The position numbers and the translations under genes were made by a program. DNA of 64,000 nucleotides, from NCBI GenBank assembly GCA_018267915.1, contig JAFDXN010000025.1:62001-126000 (forward strand), in the 5' to 3' direction. Below, piece after piece: positions 54,798 to 63,193 of this stretch. Each line of letters begins with the position of its first letter. The stretch's first letter is position 1. Source of the DNA: Bacteroidota bacterium (lineage in GTDB: Bacteria > Bacteroidota > Bacteroidia > Chitinophagales > Chitinophagaceae). The notes under the pieces are model-generated. The model did no database searches. It was not told the origin of the DNA and saw only the letters and a list, made by a program, of their open reading frames with translations.

Positions 54798-55199
54798 ATG
54801 TTGAAAATCGAGCACCTGGGCATAGCAGTAAAGCAGTTGAACAACTCCATCCCTTTATTCGAGCAGTTGCTCAATACACCCTGCTATAAAACCGAGGTCG
54901 TTGAAACCGAAGGGGTAAGTACCGCCTTCTTCCGCACTGGCGACTCAAAAATAGAACTGCTCGAAGCCACCAATCCGGGCTCCCCAATTGCCAAATTCGT
55001 CGACAAAAAAGGCGAAGGTATCCATCACATAGCCTTTGAAGTGGAAAACATTGAGGCAGAAATGAAACGCCTGGCCGCCCTCGGCTTCGAACTGCTCAGT
55101 GAAACGCCCAAAAACGGGGCTGATAATAAGCTGGTTTGCTTCCTGCACCCAAAGAGCACCAATGGCGTGCTCATAGAGCTTTGCCAGGAGAAACGTTGA
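54798..55199 (+). CDS. mce: Methylmalonyl-CoA epimerase
   Basis: Interconverts (R)- and (S)-methylmalonyl-CoA in propionate metabolism. The 133-residue vicinal oxygen chelate protein has two beta-alpha-beta-beta-beta units with the metal ligands in KIEHLGIAVKQL (His), DSKIELLEATNPGSP and GEGIHHIAFEVEN (His). The last ligand Glu is in NGVLIELCQ. The stop codon directly abuts the stop of the convergent ferritin gene, with no base between. Confidence 0.95.
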   Translation: MLKIEHLGIAVKQLNNSIPLFEQLLNTPCYKTEVVETEGVSTAFFRTGDSKIELLEATNPGSPIAKFVDKKGEGIHHIAFEVENIEAEMKRLAALGFELLSETPKNGADNKLVCFLHPKSTNGVLIELCQEKR

Positions 55200-55751
55200 T
55201 TATGGGTTTTCTGCCGTTGCCTCCTGGGCTAGTTCTGCCTCATCCGGCTCGTCCTTCAGGTCCCTGTCCAGCACATAAAGCGCATCATTACTGGCTTTTT
55301 CGCCACCGGCTATCTTTATCCTGTCCAGCAGGTTCATAGCCAAGGTTTCTTCTTCTACCTGCTCCTTCACGAACCATTGGAGGAAATGCCAGGTGGCCCA
55401 GTCGCCCTCATCAAAGCTTTTCTTAACAAGCATATAGATGGCTTGTGTATTATCAACTTCCTGCTGGAAGAATTTTTCAAAACAATCATTCACATTTTTC
55501 GGTTCTTCTCCCGGCGCCGGGATAGCCTCTATTCTCACCTTTGCGCCCCGCTGCAATATATACTCGAGGAACTTCATCATATGGTTGCGCTCCTCATGCG
55601 CATGCCTGAAAAGGAAATTGGCCATGCCGTCATACCCTTTATCGTCAAGCCATGCGGCGTAAGCCAGGTATATCTGCGCAGCATGCGCTTCTTTGGTCAT
55701 TTGTGCATTGAGGGCAGCGGCCATGCCATCCGAAAGGCGATTGGTACTCAT
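55200..55751 (-). CDS. Ferritin
   Basis: Iron-storage ferritin, forming a 24-subunit shell that oxidises and stores iron. The 183-residue protein has four long helices with ferroxidase residues in QMTKEAHAAQIYLAYAAW (Glu, Tyr), RHAHEERNHMMKFLEY (Glu, His) and EVDNTQAIYM. The C-terminal tail after residue 165 is acidic (DEPDEAELAQEATAENP). I take MSTNRLSDGMAAAL as start; the longer frame adds an unnatural 13 residues. Confidence 0.92.
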   Translation of the reverse strand: MSTNRLSDGMAAALNAQMTKEAHAAQIYLAYAAWLDDKGYDGMANFLFRHAHEERNHMMKFLEYILQRGAKVRIEAIPAPGEEPKNVNDCFEKFFQQEVDNTQAIYMLVKKSFDEGDWATWHFLQWFVKEQVEEETLAMNLLDRIKIAGGEKASNDALYVLDRDLKDEPDEAELAQEATAENP

Positions 55752-55837
55752 GAATGTGGTTTTATGACCAACCTTATATAATTGTGCCAACGGTAAATAC
55801 TATTAGCTATAGGGCTATAGATACCACAAAAGATAAT

Positions 55838-56947
55838 TTAAAACCATCCTTTTCGCTTAAAATAGATCAGCATGAACATTGGGATGATTAGCATTAACCC
55901 GACAGATACATAAAAGCCCTCCTTGTGATGGGCAAAGGGAATCACTTCAAAGTTCATCCCGAAAATGCCCCCTATAACGGTGGCCGGGGCCAGCAGCAGG
56001 GCTACCATGGTGAAGATCTTCATCACTTCGTTCATGCGCAGGTTCACCTGGTTCATGTATAGGTCCTGCAGGTTCATGAGCATTTCGCGGTGGTTCTCCA
56101 CATAATCATTGGCCTGCACAATGTGGTCGTACACATCTTTGTAATACTTGTCATGCTGATCTTCGAGTAACTTATTGTCACTACGTAAAAATCCGTTTAT
56201 CAGTTCGCGGACCGGTGCTATCGCACGCCGCAGTTCCATAACCTCACGCCGCAGCATACTGATACTGGCAAAATGGTCGGCTTGCTTATTGAGCAATATA
56301 AAGTCCTCCAGCCTCTCAATGCTCTCGTTAATATTATCGATCACACCATAATAACTATCCACGATCACGTCTATCAGGCTGTAACACAGGTAGTCCGATC
56401 TACTAGAACGCAGCTTAACATTCCCACCTCTCAGCCGGTCGCGCACGGGGTCGAAAACATCCCTGGTGGCATCTTCCTGGAATGAAAGAACAAAGTCTCT
56501 TCCCAGCACAATACTTACCTGCTCCGCCTCTACCGTACCGGTACTTTTGTTGAAATACACCATTGGCAATAAGCAAAAAATAATGCTGCCTATCTCGTCC
56601 ATCTTCGCCCGCTGGCCCACGCTCAGGATATCGTCAACTATCAACGGGTGTACGTCATAGTGCGAGCATAAGCTTTCCACCTCGCTCCTTTTCAACCCGT
56701 CTATGTTTATCCAGGTCACCCGGCCATTCTCCCTGTACGGCTTGCAGGCTGTCTCGTTTTGCAACTTACGCTCTTCAAGATGGTCTGCATTGTAATCAAA
56801 CACCGTATATACGGGTTGCGCTGCGTCCTTCCGGCCCTCGTCGCTTCGCATAGGATTATAAGTGGTAGTGGGCTGACGGCTACTGTAGTTCCAGGCCCAT
56901 TCGGGCAGCAGCTTTACCAGTCTCTTCGCGCCTGTGGTGATGCTCAT
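55838..56947 (-). CDS. corA: CorA family magnesium/cobalt transporter
   Basis: Pentameric divalent-cation channel of the inner membrane, mainly for magnesium. The 369-residue protein has a long soluble N-terminal funnel and two C-terminal transmembrane helices. The signature GMN is in IFGMNFEVIPF (about residue 332), preceded by a Leu-rich pore helix FTMVALLLAPATVIGG. C-terminal KRKGWF is the usual basic end. It stands alone, with a divergent cyclophilin gene on its 5' side. Confidence 0.93.
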   Translation of the reverse strand: MSITTGAKRLVKLLPEWAWNYSSRQPTTTYNPMRSDEGRKDAAQPVYTVFDYNADHLEERKLQNETACKPYRENGRVTWINIDGLKRSEVESLCSHYDVHPLIVDDILSVGQRAKMDEIGSIIFCLLPMVYFNKSTGTVEAEQVSIVLGRDFVLSFQEDATRDVFDPVRDRLRGGNVKLRSSRSDYLCYSLIDVIVDSYYGVIDNINESIERLEDFILLNKQADHFASISMLRREVMELRRAIAPVRELINGFLRSDNKLLEDQHDKYYKDVYDHIVQANDYVENHREMLMNLQDLYMNQVNLRMNEVMKIFTMVALLLAPATVIGGIFGMNFEVIPFAHHKEGFYVSVGLMLIIPMFMLIYFKRKGWF

Positions 56948-57013
56948 ACAATTATTATTGTCGGCTAATTTAGTTTTTTGTATCTATGCCATTAAATAAT
57001 AGGATACATTTTT

Positions 57014-57691
57014 ATGAAAAAATTACTGCTGTTTACAGCCTGTCTTTTTGCCCTTACGCTATCTGCAATTGCGAAGAAAAATAAAGATACCAAGGTGGTG
57101 ATCGAGACTGAATATGGCAAGATCGTGATGCTGCTATATGCAAATACACCCAAGAATACCGCCAATATGGTGAAGCTCGCTAACGAGCATTACTACGACA
57201 GCACCCTGTTTCACCGCGTCATCCCTAATTTTGTGATCCAGGGCGGCGACCCTGAATCTAAACATGCCAAACCGGGCCAGTCTTTAGGTAATGGCGACCT
57301 GAAATACCGTGTTCCGGCAGAGATCAACGACAGCAATTTCCATAAATATGGTGCCCTCGGCGTAGCCCGCGATAATACACCTGACAAATCAGGTTCAGCT
57401 TGCCAGTTTTATATCGTAACAGGCCGTAAATATGCCGAGGATGAATTGGATAAGATCAGCAAGAGCACTAAACGCACCTATACGCCTGCGCAACGTGAAA
57501 TATATAAAACAAAAGGCGGCACCCCGCACCTCGATGGTAACTATACAGTATTCGGCGAAGTGATAGAAGGCATGGATGTAGTTGAAAAGATTTCCAACGA
57601 GCCCCGCGACCGCGCCGACCGTCCTAATAAGGACATCAGGATGCTAAGTGTACGAGTGGTAAAAAAGAAGAAATTTTTCGGGCTATTTTAA
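57014..57691 (+). CDS. Exported cyclophilin-type peptidyl-prolyl isomerase
   Basis: Periplasmic cis-trans prolyl isomerase, 225 residues. Sec signal MKKLLLFTACLFALTLSAIA. The cyclophilin core has FHRVIPNFVIQGGDPE (catalytic Arg and Phe-type residues), SACQFYIVTGRK and NYTVFGEVIEGMDVV. A Lys/Arg insertion (KSTKRTYTPAQREIYK) separates the last two blocks, as in other Bacteroidota members. The basic C-terminus ends VVKKKKFFGLF. An inverted-repeat cassette has landed 8 bp after its stop. Confidence 0.92.
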   Translation: MKKLLLFTACLFALTLSAIAKKNKDTKVVIETEYGKIVMLLYANTPKNTANMVKLANEHYYDSTLFHRVIPNFVIQGGDPESKHAKPGQSLGNGDLKYRVPAEINDSNFHKYGALGVARDNTPDKSGSACQFYIVTGRKYAEDELDKISKSTKRTYTPAQREIYKTKGGTPHLDGNYTVFGEVIEGMDVVEKISNEPRDRADRPNKDIRMLSVRVVKKKKFFGLF

Positions 57692-57699
57692 GCAACCAC

Positions 57700-58147
57700 T
57701 TCCCCTCTTTGAGAGGGGCCAGGGGTGTGTACACTCGCTATGAGAAAAATAATACCCTACGATCCGAGACTAAAAGAGCTGGCACGCCAGCTTAGAAATA
57801 ACAGCACCAAAAGTGAAGTACATCTCTGGAAAAGCTTAAAAGGCAAACAGATGATGGGATATGACTTTCATCGTCAAAAGCCGATAGACAAATACATTCT
57901 TGATTTCTTTTGTCATGAATTAATGTTGTGTATCGAGATAGACGGCATTACCCATTTTACGGACGATGCCTTAATAAAGGATACCATTCGCGAAACAAGA
58001 TTAAAACAGCTAGGGATTGATACGCTTCGTTTTAACGATACGGCCGTACTGACGGATATGGAAAATGTTCTAAGAGCAATAGAAAGTTATATTGAACAAT
58101 GGGAAATCGCTCAACAAACACACCCCTAACCCCTCTCAAGAGGGGAA
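57700..58147. mobile_element. Inverted-repeat-bounded DUF559 cassette
   Basis: A 448-bp unit bordered by near-identical inverted arms: left arm 57700-57730 and right arm 58118-58147 match at 28 of 30 positions with one extra T on the left (both read TTCCCCTCTT...GAGAGGGG...AGGGGTGTGT outside-in). Each arm is itself a hairpin (CCCCTCT / AGAGGGG, 7 bp). It encloses one DUF559 gene. The structure resembles a small mobile or self-spreading element; no target duplication was evident. Confidence 0.7.
57740..58129 (+). CDS. DUF559 endonuclease-like protein
   Basis: A 129-residue DUF559 protein, a fold related to very-short-patch and restriction-type nucleases. Recognisable elements: RLKELARQLRNNSTKSEVHLW, MMGYDFHRQKPIDKYILDFF, and the acidic strand CIEIDGITHF that would carry the nuclease Glu/Asp. 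The C-terminal QQTHP is encoded by the flanking inverted repeat. It sits inside an inverted-repeat cassette, suggesting the protein acts in movement of the element or as a toxic/repair nuclease. Activity is unproven for this family. Confidence 0.85.
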   Translation: MRKIIPYDPRLKELARQLRNNSTKSEVHLWKSLKGKQMMGYDFHRQKPIDKYILDFFCHELMLCIEIDGITHFTDDALIKDTIRETRLKQLGIDTLRFNDTAVLTDMENVLRAIESYIEQWEIAQQTHP

Positions 58148-58914
58148 AACTCACATCGCTCAAAACCCTCCTCGACGAAAAAGTAAAACTCTACAATGCC
58201 CCGGCTTTTATTGAAAAAGACCCGGTGGTTGTGCCACATCGCTTTAAGAAAAAACAAGACATCGAGATATCCGGCCTCTTCGCCGCGGTGCTCGCATGGG
58301 GCAACCGGACCTCTATTATCAACAACTGCACGCGTTTGATGAACTGGATGGACAACAGTCCGCACGACTTCATCCTAAATCACAAAGACACAGATCTGAA
58401 GAAGATGTTGTCCTTTGCCCATCGCACTTTTAATGCCACCGACCTGCTCTATTTCATCTATTTTTTGCAATATCACTACCGTCAACACAATTCATTGGAA
58501 GATGCATTCGTGCCCGGCAAGAGCTACAGGGAAAATACCGTTGAACAGGCACTTGTCTATTTTCACAATTACTTCTTTTCCCTCGAGCACCCCGAACGTA
58601 CCCGCAAGCACATCGCTACGCCCGCACGGAAGTCGGCCTGTAAGCGTATCAATATGTACCTGCGCTGGATGGTACGCCGCGACAACAAAGGGGTCGATTT
58701 CGGCATTTGGAAAAAGATAGCCCCCAAACAGCTGGTATGTCCCCTCGACGTTCACGTAGCAAGGGTAGCGCACAGGCTCCAATTACTCGACAATGAGCAG
58801 TCCAACTGGGCCAATGCGCTGCACCTTACTTATCAATTGCGTGAACTAAATCCCGAAGATCCTGCCGTCTACGATTATGCGCTTTTCGGCCTGGGCATGG
58901 CCGAGCGCTTTTAA
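58099..58914 (+). CDS. TIGR02757 family protein
   Basis: A 271-residue protein of the TIGR02757 (DUF2400) family, of unknown function, with a helical fold reminiscent of DNA glycosylases. Recognisable: LDEKVKLYNAPAFIEKDPV, ISGLFAAVLAWGNR and CPLDVHVARVAHRLQLL. The first about 17 residues (MGNRSTNTPLTPLKRGK) are encoded by the upstream DUF559 gene's end and the cassette's right arm. The native start seems lost; no ATG is left between the arm and LLDEKV. The 31-bp overlap with DUF559 and convergent 4-bp overlap with hom are both visible. Confidence 0.85.
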   Translation: MGNRSTNTPLTPLKRGKLTSLKTLLDEKVKLYNAPAFIEKDPVVVPHRFKKKQDIEISGLFAAVLAWGNRTSIINNCTRLMNWMDNSPHDFILNHKDTDLKKMLSFAHRTFNATDLLYFIYFLQYHYRQHNSLEDAFVPGKSYRENTVEQALVYFHNYFFSLEHPERTRKHIATPARKSACKRINMYLRWMVRRDNKGVDFGIWKKIAPKQLVCPLDVHVARVAHRLQLLDNEQSNWANALHLTYQLRELNPEDPAVYDYALFGLGMAERF

Positions 58915-60170
58915 ACGAGTATCAGCACATCTTTTTCCGTCCTTTCCTTCACCGGCACCTTATCCACAAAAGCATCAGGATACACGATCAGCGATACGCT
59001 CTTGCGCTTCCACCAGCTGGCATCCAGCAGCCTCGAGAAACGGATAATGCCGGTCACATGGCAGCGCCTGTCGCTGCTGCTCCACTCCTCTATCTTTTCA
59101 AATTTCTCATGTGGCACATGAAAGAGGCCATCGAAACTGATGTATACTCTCAAAAAGAAATCATTTGTCAGCTGTGCCGGCTCCTGGTAGCGGAGCTTTT
59201 TGTATTCATATTTGTAGTCATACCGCAACGCAGAAAGATCACTCAACACTGCCGACGCGGTTGGAAAGCTACCTGCCCCTTTACCGTAAAAGAATTGTTT
59301 ATCGGCCAGCCGGCTTTCTATAATAACCCCATTGTATTCGTTGCGCACACTATATAGCTGGCTGTCCTTCTGTACGAACTGTGGCAACACGAAAGCTGCG
59401 ATCTTACCATTATCCAGCTTCCTGGCTTGTGCCACCAGTTTTATCTCGTAACCCTTCTCCCGCGCAAATACCGCATCTGCAGCCTGCAGGTTTTGTATAC
59501 CCGTATGCACTATCTCCTGCGGCGGTGACACGATACCGTAAGCATGTGCCAGCAATATCGTCAGCTTGTTCACCGCATCTGTGCCTTCCACATCCAGCGC
59601 AGGGTCACTCTCCGCAAAACCCTCATACTGAGCTTGTAACAGCGCCTCCTCAAAGCTCAGTTTCTCCTCAAACACTTTGGTAAGGATATAGTTTGTCGAT
59701 CCGTTCACGATGCCACTTATACCGTGCAGCAGATCATTATCGTAATACTCCTCCAGGTTGCGTATCACCGGGATGCTCGCGCATGCCGCCGACTCATAAA
59801 GGAACGGCACCTTAAAATGCTGCTGCAGTGCTATCAATTCAGCAAGATGCTCCGCTATAAGCTTCTTATTTGCGCTTACCACCGCTTTCTTGTTCTTCAG
59901 CGCCGTGCTAACAATGTAGTAAGCAGCATCCGCATCGTCGATCAGCTCTACGATCACGTTGATATCATTATCCTGCAAAAGCACCTCAGGATCGATAGTA
60001 AAAAGCTCTTCCGGCGCACTCCGGCGCTTCTCAGGGTGCTTAATGCAGACCTTCTTTATCTGCGCATTCAGTGTGGGTGTTTGCTCCAATACCTTGTAGA
60101 GCCCTTCACCCACCACTCCGAAGCCAAAAAGGCCGATGTTCAGTTTTGTTTGTTGATTTTGAATAGACAT
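58911..60170 (-). CDS. hom: Homoserine dehydrogenase
   Basis: Reduces aspartate semialdehyde to homoserine, shared precursor of threonine and methionine. The 419-residue protein has the NAD(P)-binding NIGLFGFGVVGEGLYKVL, the substrate motifs GISGIVNGSTNYIL (about residue 155) and GFAESDPALDVEGTDAVNKL. It has no fused aspartate kinase and its C-terminal region is shorter than a full ACT domain. It follows the cystathionine gamma-synthase gene by 40 bp, under the same SAM riboswitch. Confidence 0.93.
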   Translation of the reverse strand: MSIQNQQTKLNIGLFGFGVVGEGLYKVLEQTPTLNAQIKKVCIKHPEKRRSAPEELFTIDPEVLLQDNDINVIVELIDDADAAYYIVSTALKNKKAVVSANKKLIAEHLAELIALQQHFKVPFLYESAACASIPVIRNLEEYYDNDLLHGISGIVNGSTNYILTKVFEEKLSFEEALLQAQYEGFAESDPALDVEGTDAVNKLTILLAHAYGIVSPPQEIVHTGIQNLQAADAVFAREKGYEIKLVAQARKLDNGKIAAFVLPQFVQKDSQLYSVRNEYNGVIIESRLADKQFFYGKGAGSFPTASAVLSDLSALRYDYKYEYKKLRYQEPAQLTNDFFLRVYISFDGLFHVPHEKFEKIEEWSSSDRRCHVTGIIRFSRLLDASWWKRKSVSLIVYPDAFVDKVPVKERTEKDVLILV

Positions 60171-60210
60171 GATTTTGATCTTTTAAGTTGTTAAACAGTT
60201 TTTTTTGCAA

Positions 60211-61389
60211 TTAAACATTGACAGAAAGTGACTTCAGTTGATGGGCATTCACTTTTGCCAGGGCTTGCTGTATATCCTCGATGAGGTCTTCTACTTCTTC
60301 CAGTCCCACGCTCAGTCGCACCAGGCTATCAGCCACGCCTGCCGCATGCCTTTGTTCGGCAGGTATAGATTTATGGGTCATCGTTGCCGGATGGCACAGA
60401 AGGCTTTTCACACCGCCAAGGCTTTCCGCAAGCTTAAAGAGTTTCGTATTGCGCACCACTTGCTTCGCAGCTTCTGCCCTGTCTTCTTTTAGGTTGAAGG
60501 AAACAATACCCCCAAACGCGCTTTGCTGTTTCGCAGCTATTTCATGATTGAGATGGCTTTTTAAGCCAGGGTAATATACTTTGTCTACTGCCGGATGCTG
60601 CTGTAAAAACTCCGCAACAGCCAGTGCATTCCTGCTATGTTGCTGCACCCGCAGGTGCAGCGTTTCCACTCCCCTTATCACCAGCCAGCTATCGTGCGGC
60701 GATAGTATGGCACCGCTGGCGTTCTGTATAAATTTTATCTGCGCGCCTACTTCCTCGCTCTTTGTCACCACCAGCCCTGCTATCAGGTCGCTATGCCCTC
60801 CAAGGTACTTGGTGGCGCTATGCACTACAATGTCCGCGCCCAGTTTGATAGGTTGCTGCAACGCAGGCGAAGCAAAGGTGTTATCTACGCACAGCAATAT
60901 GTTATTCTGCTTCGCGATCTCCGCAATGGCTTCAATATCGCTGATCTTAAGTGTAGGATTAGTAGGCGTCTCCAGCCATATCAGCTTCGTCTGCGGCGTT
61001 AGTGCATCTACCACATTCGCAATGCCGGTAGTATCTGTATAATTCACCTTGATGCCGAACTTGCCGTAGATGTGTGTAAAGAGCCTAAATGCTCCCCCAT
61101 AGATATCATCAACAGCCAGTATCTCATCGCCGCTCTGCAGCAGCTTCACTACCGCATCGATAGCCGCGAGGCCGCTTGCAAATGCGATGCCCGTACTGCC
61201 GCCTTCAAGCTTTGCGATGATGTCTTCCAGTGTAGCGCGCGTAGGATTATTCGTGCGTGCATAGTCATAACCTTTGTGCACGCCCGGCTCTTCCTGCACA
61301 AATGTGGATGTCTGGTAAATGGGTACTGATACGGAACCTGTCAGTGGATCAACCGGGATGCTGTGGATCAGTGTTGTTGCTTTGCTCAT
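60211..61389 (-). CDS. metB: Cystathionine gamma-synthase/lyase-type PLP enzyme
   Basis: PLP enzyme of the Cys/Met metabolism family, 392 residues. It joins an activated homoserine to cysteine (synthase) or cleaves cystathionine (lyase); the sequence alone does not separate the two. Active-site Lys is in SATKYLGGHSDLIAG (about residue 200); other motifs are YDYARTNNPTRATLE and ETPTNPTLK. The SAM-I riboswitch upstream and hom downstream favour a methionine-biosynthetic role. Start MSKATTLIHS matches relatives. Confidence 0.87.
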   Translation of the reverse strand: MSKATTLIHSIPVDPLTGSVSVPIYQTSTFVQEEPGVHKGYDYARTNNPTRATLEDIIAKLEGGSTGIAFASGLAAIDAVVKLLQSGDEILAVDDIYGGAFRLFTHIYGKFGIKVNYTDTTGIANVVDALTPQTKLIWLETPTNPTLKISDIEAIAEIAKQNNILLCVDNTFASPALQQPIKLGADIVVHSATKYLGGHSDLIAGLVVTKSEEVGAQIKFIQNASGAILSPHDSWLVIRGVETLHLRVQQHSRNALAVAEFLQQHPAVDKVYYPGLKSHLNHEIAAKQQSAFGGIVSFNLKEDRAEAAKQVVRNTKLFKLAESLGGVKSLLCHPATMTHKSIPAEQRHAAGVADSLVRLSVGLEEVEDLIEDIQQALAKVNAHQLKSLSVNV

Positions 61390-61495
61390 TGTCTTGCTTT
61401 TGTATGGTTAAAAAAATTAGTTACATTTTTTCTGCCACTTATCGCAAAACGGTTTACCGGCGAAGCTTCCATTTTCCCCCTTTTAAGTAGGGGCA

Positions 61496-61528
61496 ATAAA
61501 AAAGCTCCACCGATAAATCAGAGGAGCT
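61496..61528 (-). terminator. Riboswitch expression-platform terminator
   Basis: On the minus strand AGCTCC-(14 nt)-GGAGCT is followed by TTTTT, downstream of the SAM aptamer and 106 bases before the PLP enzyme ATG. This is the off-state terminator expected for a SAM-I switch. Confidence 0.75.
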
Positions 61529-61580
61529 AGTTATCTTAAACTTCGCCGGGGCGAATTATCAACAAACTAATTGCATCTGA

Positions 61581-61692
61581 CTTATCTCTCACGCCGGCGG
61601 CGTGATGGAATTAGCACCAGCTTCCCCGGATGCCTCCGGAGAGAGGTTGCTAAGGCTTCAAAGGGCCATGACCCTCTGCCTTTCTGGATAAG
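61581..61692 (-). promoter_or_regulatory. SAM-I riboswitch (S-box) aptamer
   Basis: Read on the minus strand, the 112-nt element starts CTTATC and ends GATAAG (closing P1 stem). It holds the conserved GAGGG-tcatg-GCCC pairing, TGAAgCC, GCAACC, and GGTGCTAATTCC cores of the SAM-I consensus. It should bind S-adenosylmethionine and shut off the metB-hom transcript. A promoter is placed just upstream and a terminator 53 bases downstream. Confidence 0.92.
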
Positions 61693-61711
61693 TGAACTCA
61701 AAGAACTGGCA

Positions 61712-61743
61712 CAAAGATATAGGCAGTGTTTTCAATTTTCCAA
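61712..61743 (-). promoter_or_regulatory. Bacteroidota-type promoter of the riboswitch transcript
   Basis: On the minus strand TTG (61743-61741) and TATCTTTG (61719-61712) are 21 bases apart. Transcription would start near 61708, 16 nt before the aptamer. Confidence 0.6.
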
Positions 61744-61896
61744 AATTTTTTTTGCCTCGCTAAAAAAGCCCCGTCAAAGCTTATTTGCCGCGATGCCATT
61801 TTTTCTTCAAAAAAAGATCATCATCCGCACGTGTCCTCGCTCTTAAAAAACAGCCCTTATACCATAGAACACTAAAGAATTTTTGCAAATTTCAGC

Positions 61897-61904
61897 TACC
61901 TTTG
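61897..61904 (+). promoter_or_regulatory. Putative -7 box (TACCTTTG) for lpxH
   Basis: Exact TAnnTTTG match; predicted leader about 20 nt to the ATG at 61928. The nearest TTG (61883-61885) is only 11 bases upstream, too close for a -33 element. Confidence 0.4.
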
Positions 61905-61927
61905 CTGGCTACATTTATCATCCGGTA

Positions 61928-62692
61928 ATGGACTTGCCCGAGGGAAAAAAAATTTACTTCGCTTCCGACTTTCATCTTGGCATACCCGACAGGGCATCAA
62001 GCCTGGCACGCGAAAAGCGGCTTTGCCAGTGGCTCGATGAGATCAGGCACGATGCCGCCCGCATTTTCCTGGTAGGCGATCTCTTCGATGTATGGTTCGA
62101 ATATCATAGGGTGGTACCTAAAGGCTATGCACGCTTCCTGGGCAAGCTGGCCGAGCTTACCGACGCAGGCATTCCTATCGAAGCTTTTACAGGCAATCAC
62201 GATCTGTGGATGCGTGGCTATTTCGAGGATGAGTTAAATATCCCCGTGCACCACGATGTCATCTACCGCGAATACAATGGAAAGAAGTTTCTCATTGCGC
62301 ACGGCGATGGCCTGGGCCCCGGCGACATGACCTATAAAGTGATGAAGAAGGTGTTTCGTAGTCCCGTTTCACAATGGCTTTACCGACGCCTGCATCCGGA
62401 TACAGGTATTGGTATTGCCGGCTGGTTCAGCGGACTCGGCGCCAAGCACAATGACCGCGCCGAGGAACAGTTTTTAGGTCCCGATAAGGAGTGGTTAGTG
62501 CAATATGCCATCGATATACAGAAACGTCAGCAGGTCGACTATTTCATATTTGGGCACCGGCATGTAGCTGTTACCTACCCTTTACTTGATGGGGGACTTT
62601 ATGTCAATCTCGGCGACTGGATACGGTTCAATAGCTATGCAGTTTTTGATGGTAAAGAATTAGACTTGAAATATTATAAATCAGATAAGTAA
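61928..62692 (+). CDS. lpxH: UDP-2,3-diacylglucosamine diphosphatase
   Basis: Removes UMP from UDP-2,3-diacylglucosamine to give lipid X, in lipid A synthesis. The 254-residue metallophosphatase has the di-metal motifs in order: ASDFHLG (Asp, His), LVGDLFDVWF (Asp), TGNHDLWM (Asn, His), AHGDGLGPGD (His) and FGHRHVAV (His). Start MDLPEGKKIYFASD fits; the frame reads further upstream over an AT-rich leader. A -7-like box is close. The histidine phosphatase gene begins immediately after its stop with no gap. Confidence 0.92.
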   Translation: MDLPEGKKIYFASDFHLGIPDRASSLAREKRLCQWLDEIRHDAARIFLVGDLFDVWFEYHRVVPKGYARFLGKLAELTDAGIPIEAFTGNHDLWMRGYFEDELNIPVHHDVIYREYNGKKFLIAHGDGLGPGDMTYKVMKKVFRSPVSQWLYRRLHPDTGIGIAGWFSGLGAKHNDRAEEQFLGPDKEWLVQYAIDIQKRQQVDYFIFGHRHVAVTYPLLDGGLYVNLGDWIRFNSYAVFDGKELDLKYYKSDK

Positions 62693-63193
62693 ATGCAGCG
62701 CACAATAGTAATCATAAGGCATGCAAAATCGAGCTGGGCAAATCCCTTGCAGAGTGATTTTGAACGCCCCCTGAACGATCGCGGTGAGCACGACGCCCCC
62801 ATGATGGGCGAACGCCTGCAAAAATTAAAGATTACCCCGGACCTCATTATATCCAGCGCTGCGAAACGCGCCAAACAGACGGCGAAGAAGATAGCAGTTG
62901 CGGTAGGATATGACGCCGAAAGGATTCAGCTTATCGAAAAGCTGTATCACTGTATTCCGCCCGTTTTCGAGGAGGTGATATTGGATATCCCCGATGAGGT
63001 GAACACGGTTTTTATAGTAGCACACAATCCCGGCATTACAGCCTTTGCAAACGAGCTAACGCCTTCATTTAACATCGACCATATGCCCACCTGTGGCGTG
63101 GTTGCCGCACGTATGGATACCGAACATTGGAGCGATTTTTCCTTTGCCGACCGTAATGTATTTTTATTTGAATACCCCAAGAAAGAACAATGA
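62693..63193 (+). CDS. SixA-like histidine phosphatase
   Basis: A 166-residue protein of the histidine phosphatase superfamily, with the RHAKSSW catalytic His near residue 10. The family pattern continues with the Arg-rich SDFERPLNDRGEHDA, SSAAKRAKQTA and the second His in FIVAHNPGITAFANEL. SixA relatives dephosphorylate phosphohistidine on signalling proteins; the substrate here is unknown. Adjacent to lpxH with no gap, and its stop overlaps the next gene (ATGA), so all three are probably one operon. Confidence 0.85.
   Translation: MQRTIVIIRHAKSSWANPLQSDFERPLNDRGEHDAPMMGERLQKLKITPDLIISSAAKRAKQTAKKIAVAVGYDAERIQLIEKLYHCIPPVFEEVILDIPDEVNTVFIVAHNPGITAFANELTPSFNIDHMPTCGVVAARMDTEHWSDFSFADRNVFLFEYPKKEQ

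Noticed and set aside
61456..61500. Second DUF559-type repeat arm (CCCCCTTTTAAGTAGGGG)
   Set aside because: Resembles the cassette arms only in G/C runs; no second arm or gene nearby. More likely part of the riboswitch leader.
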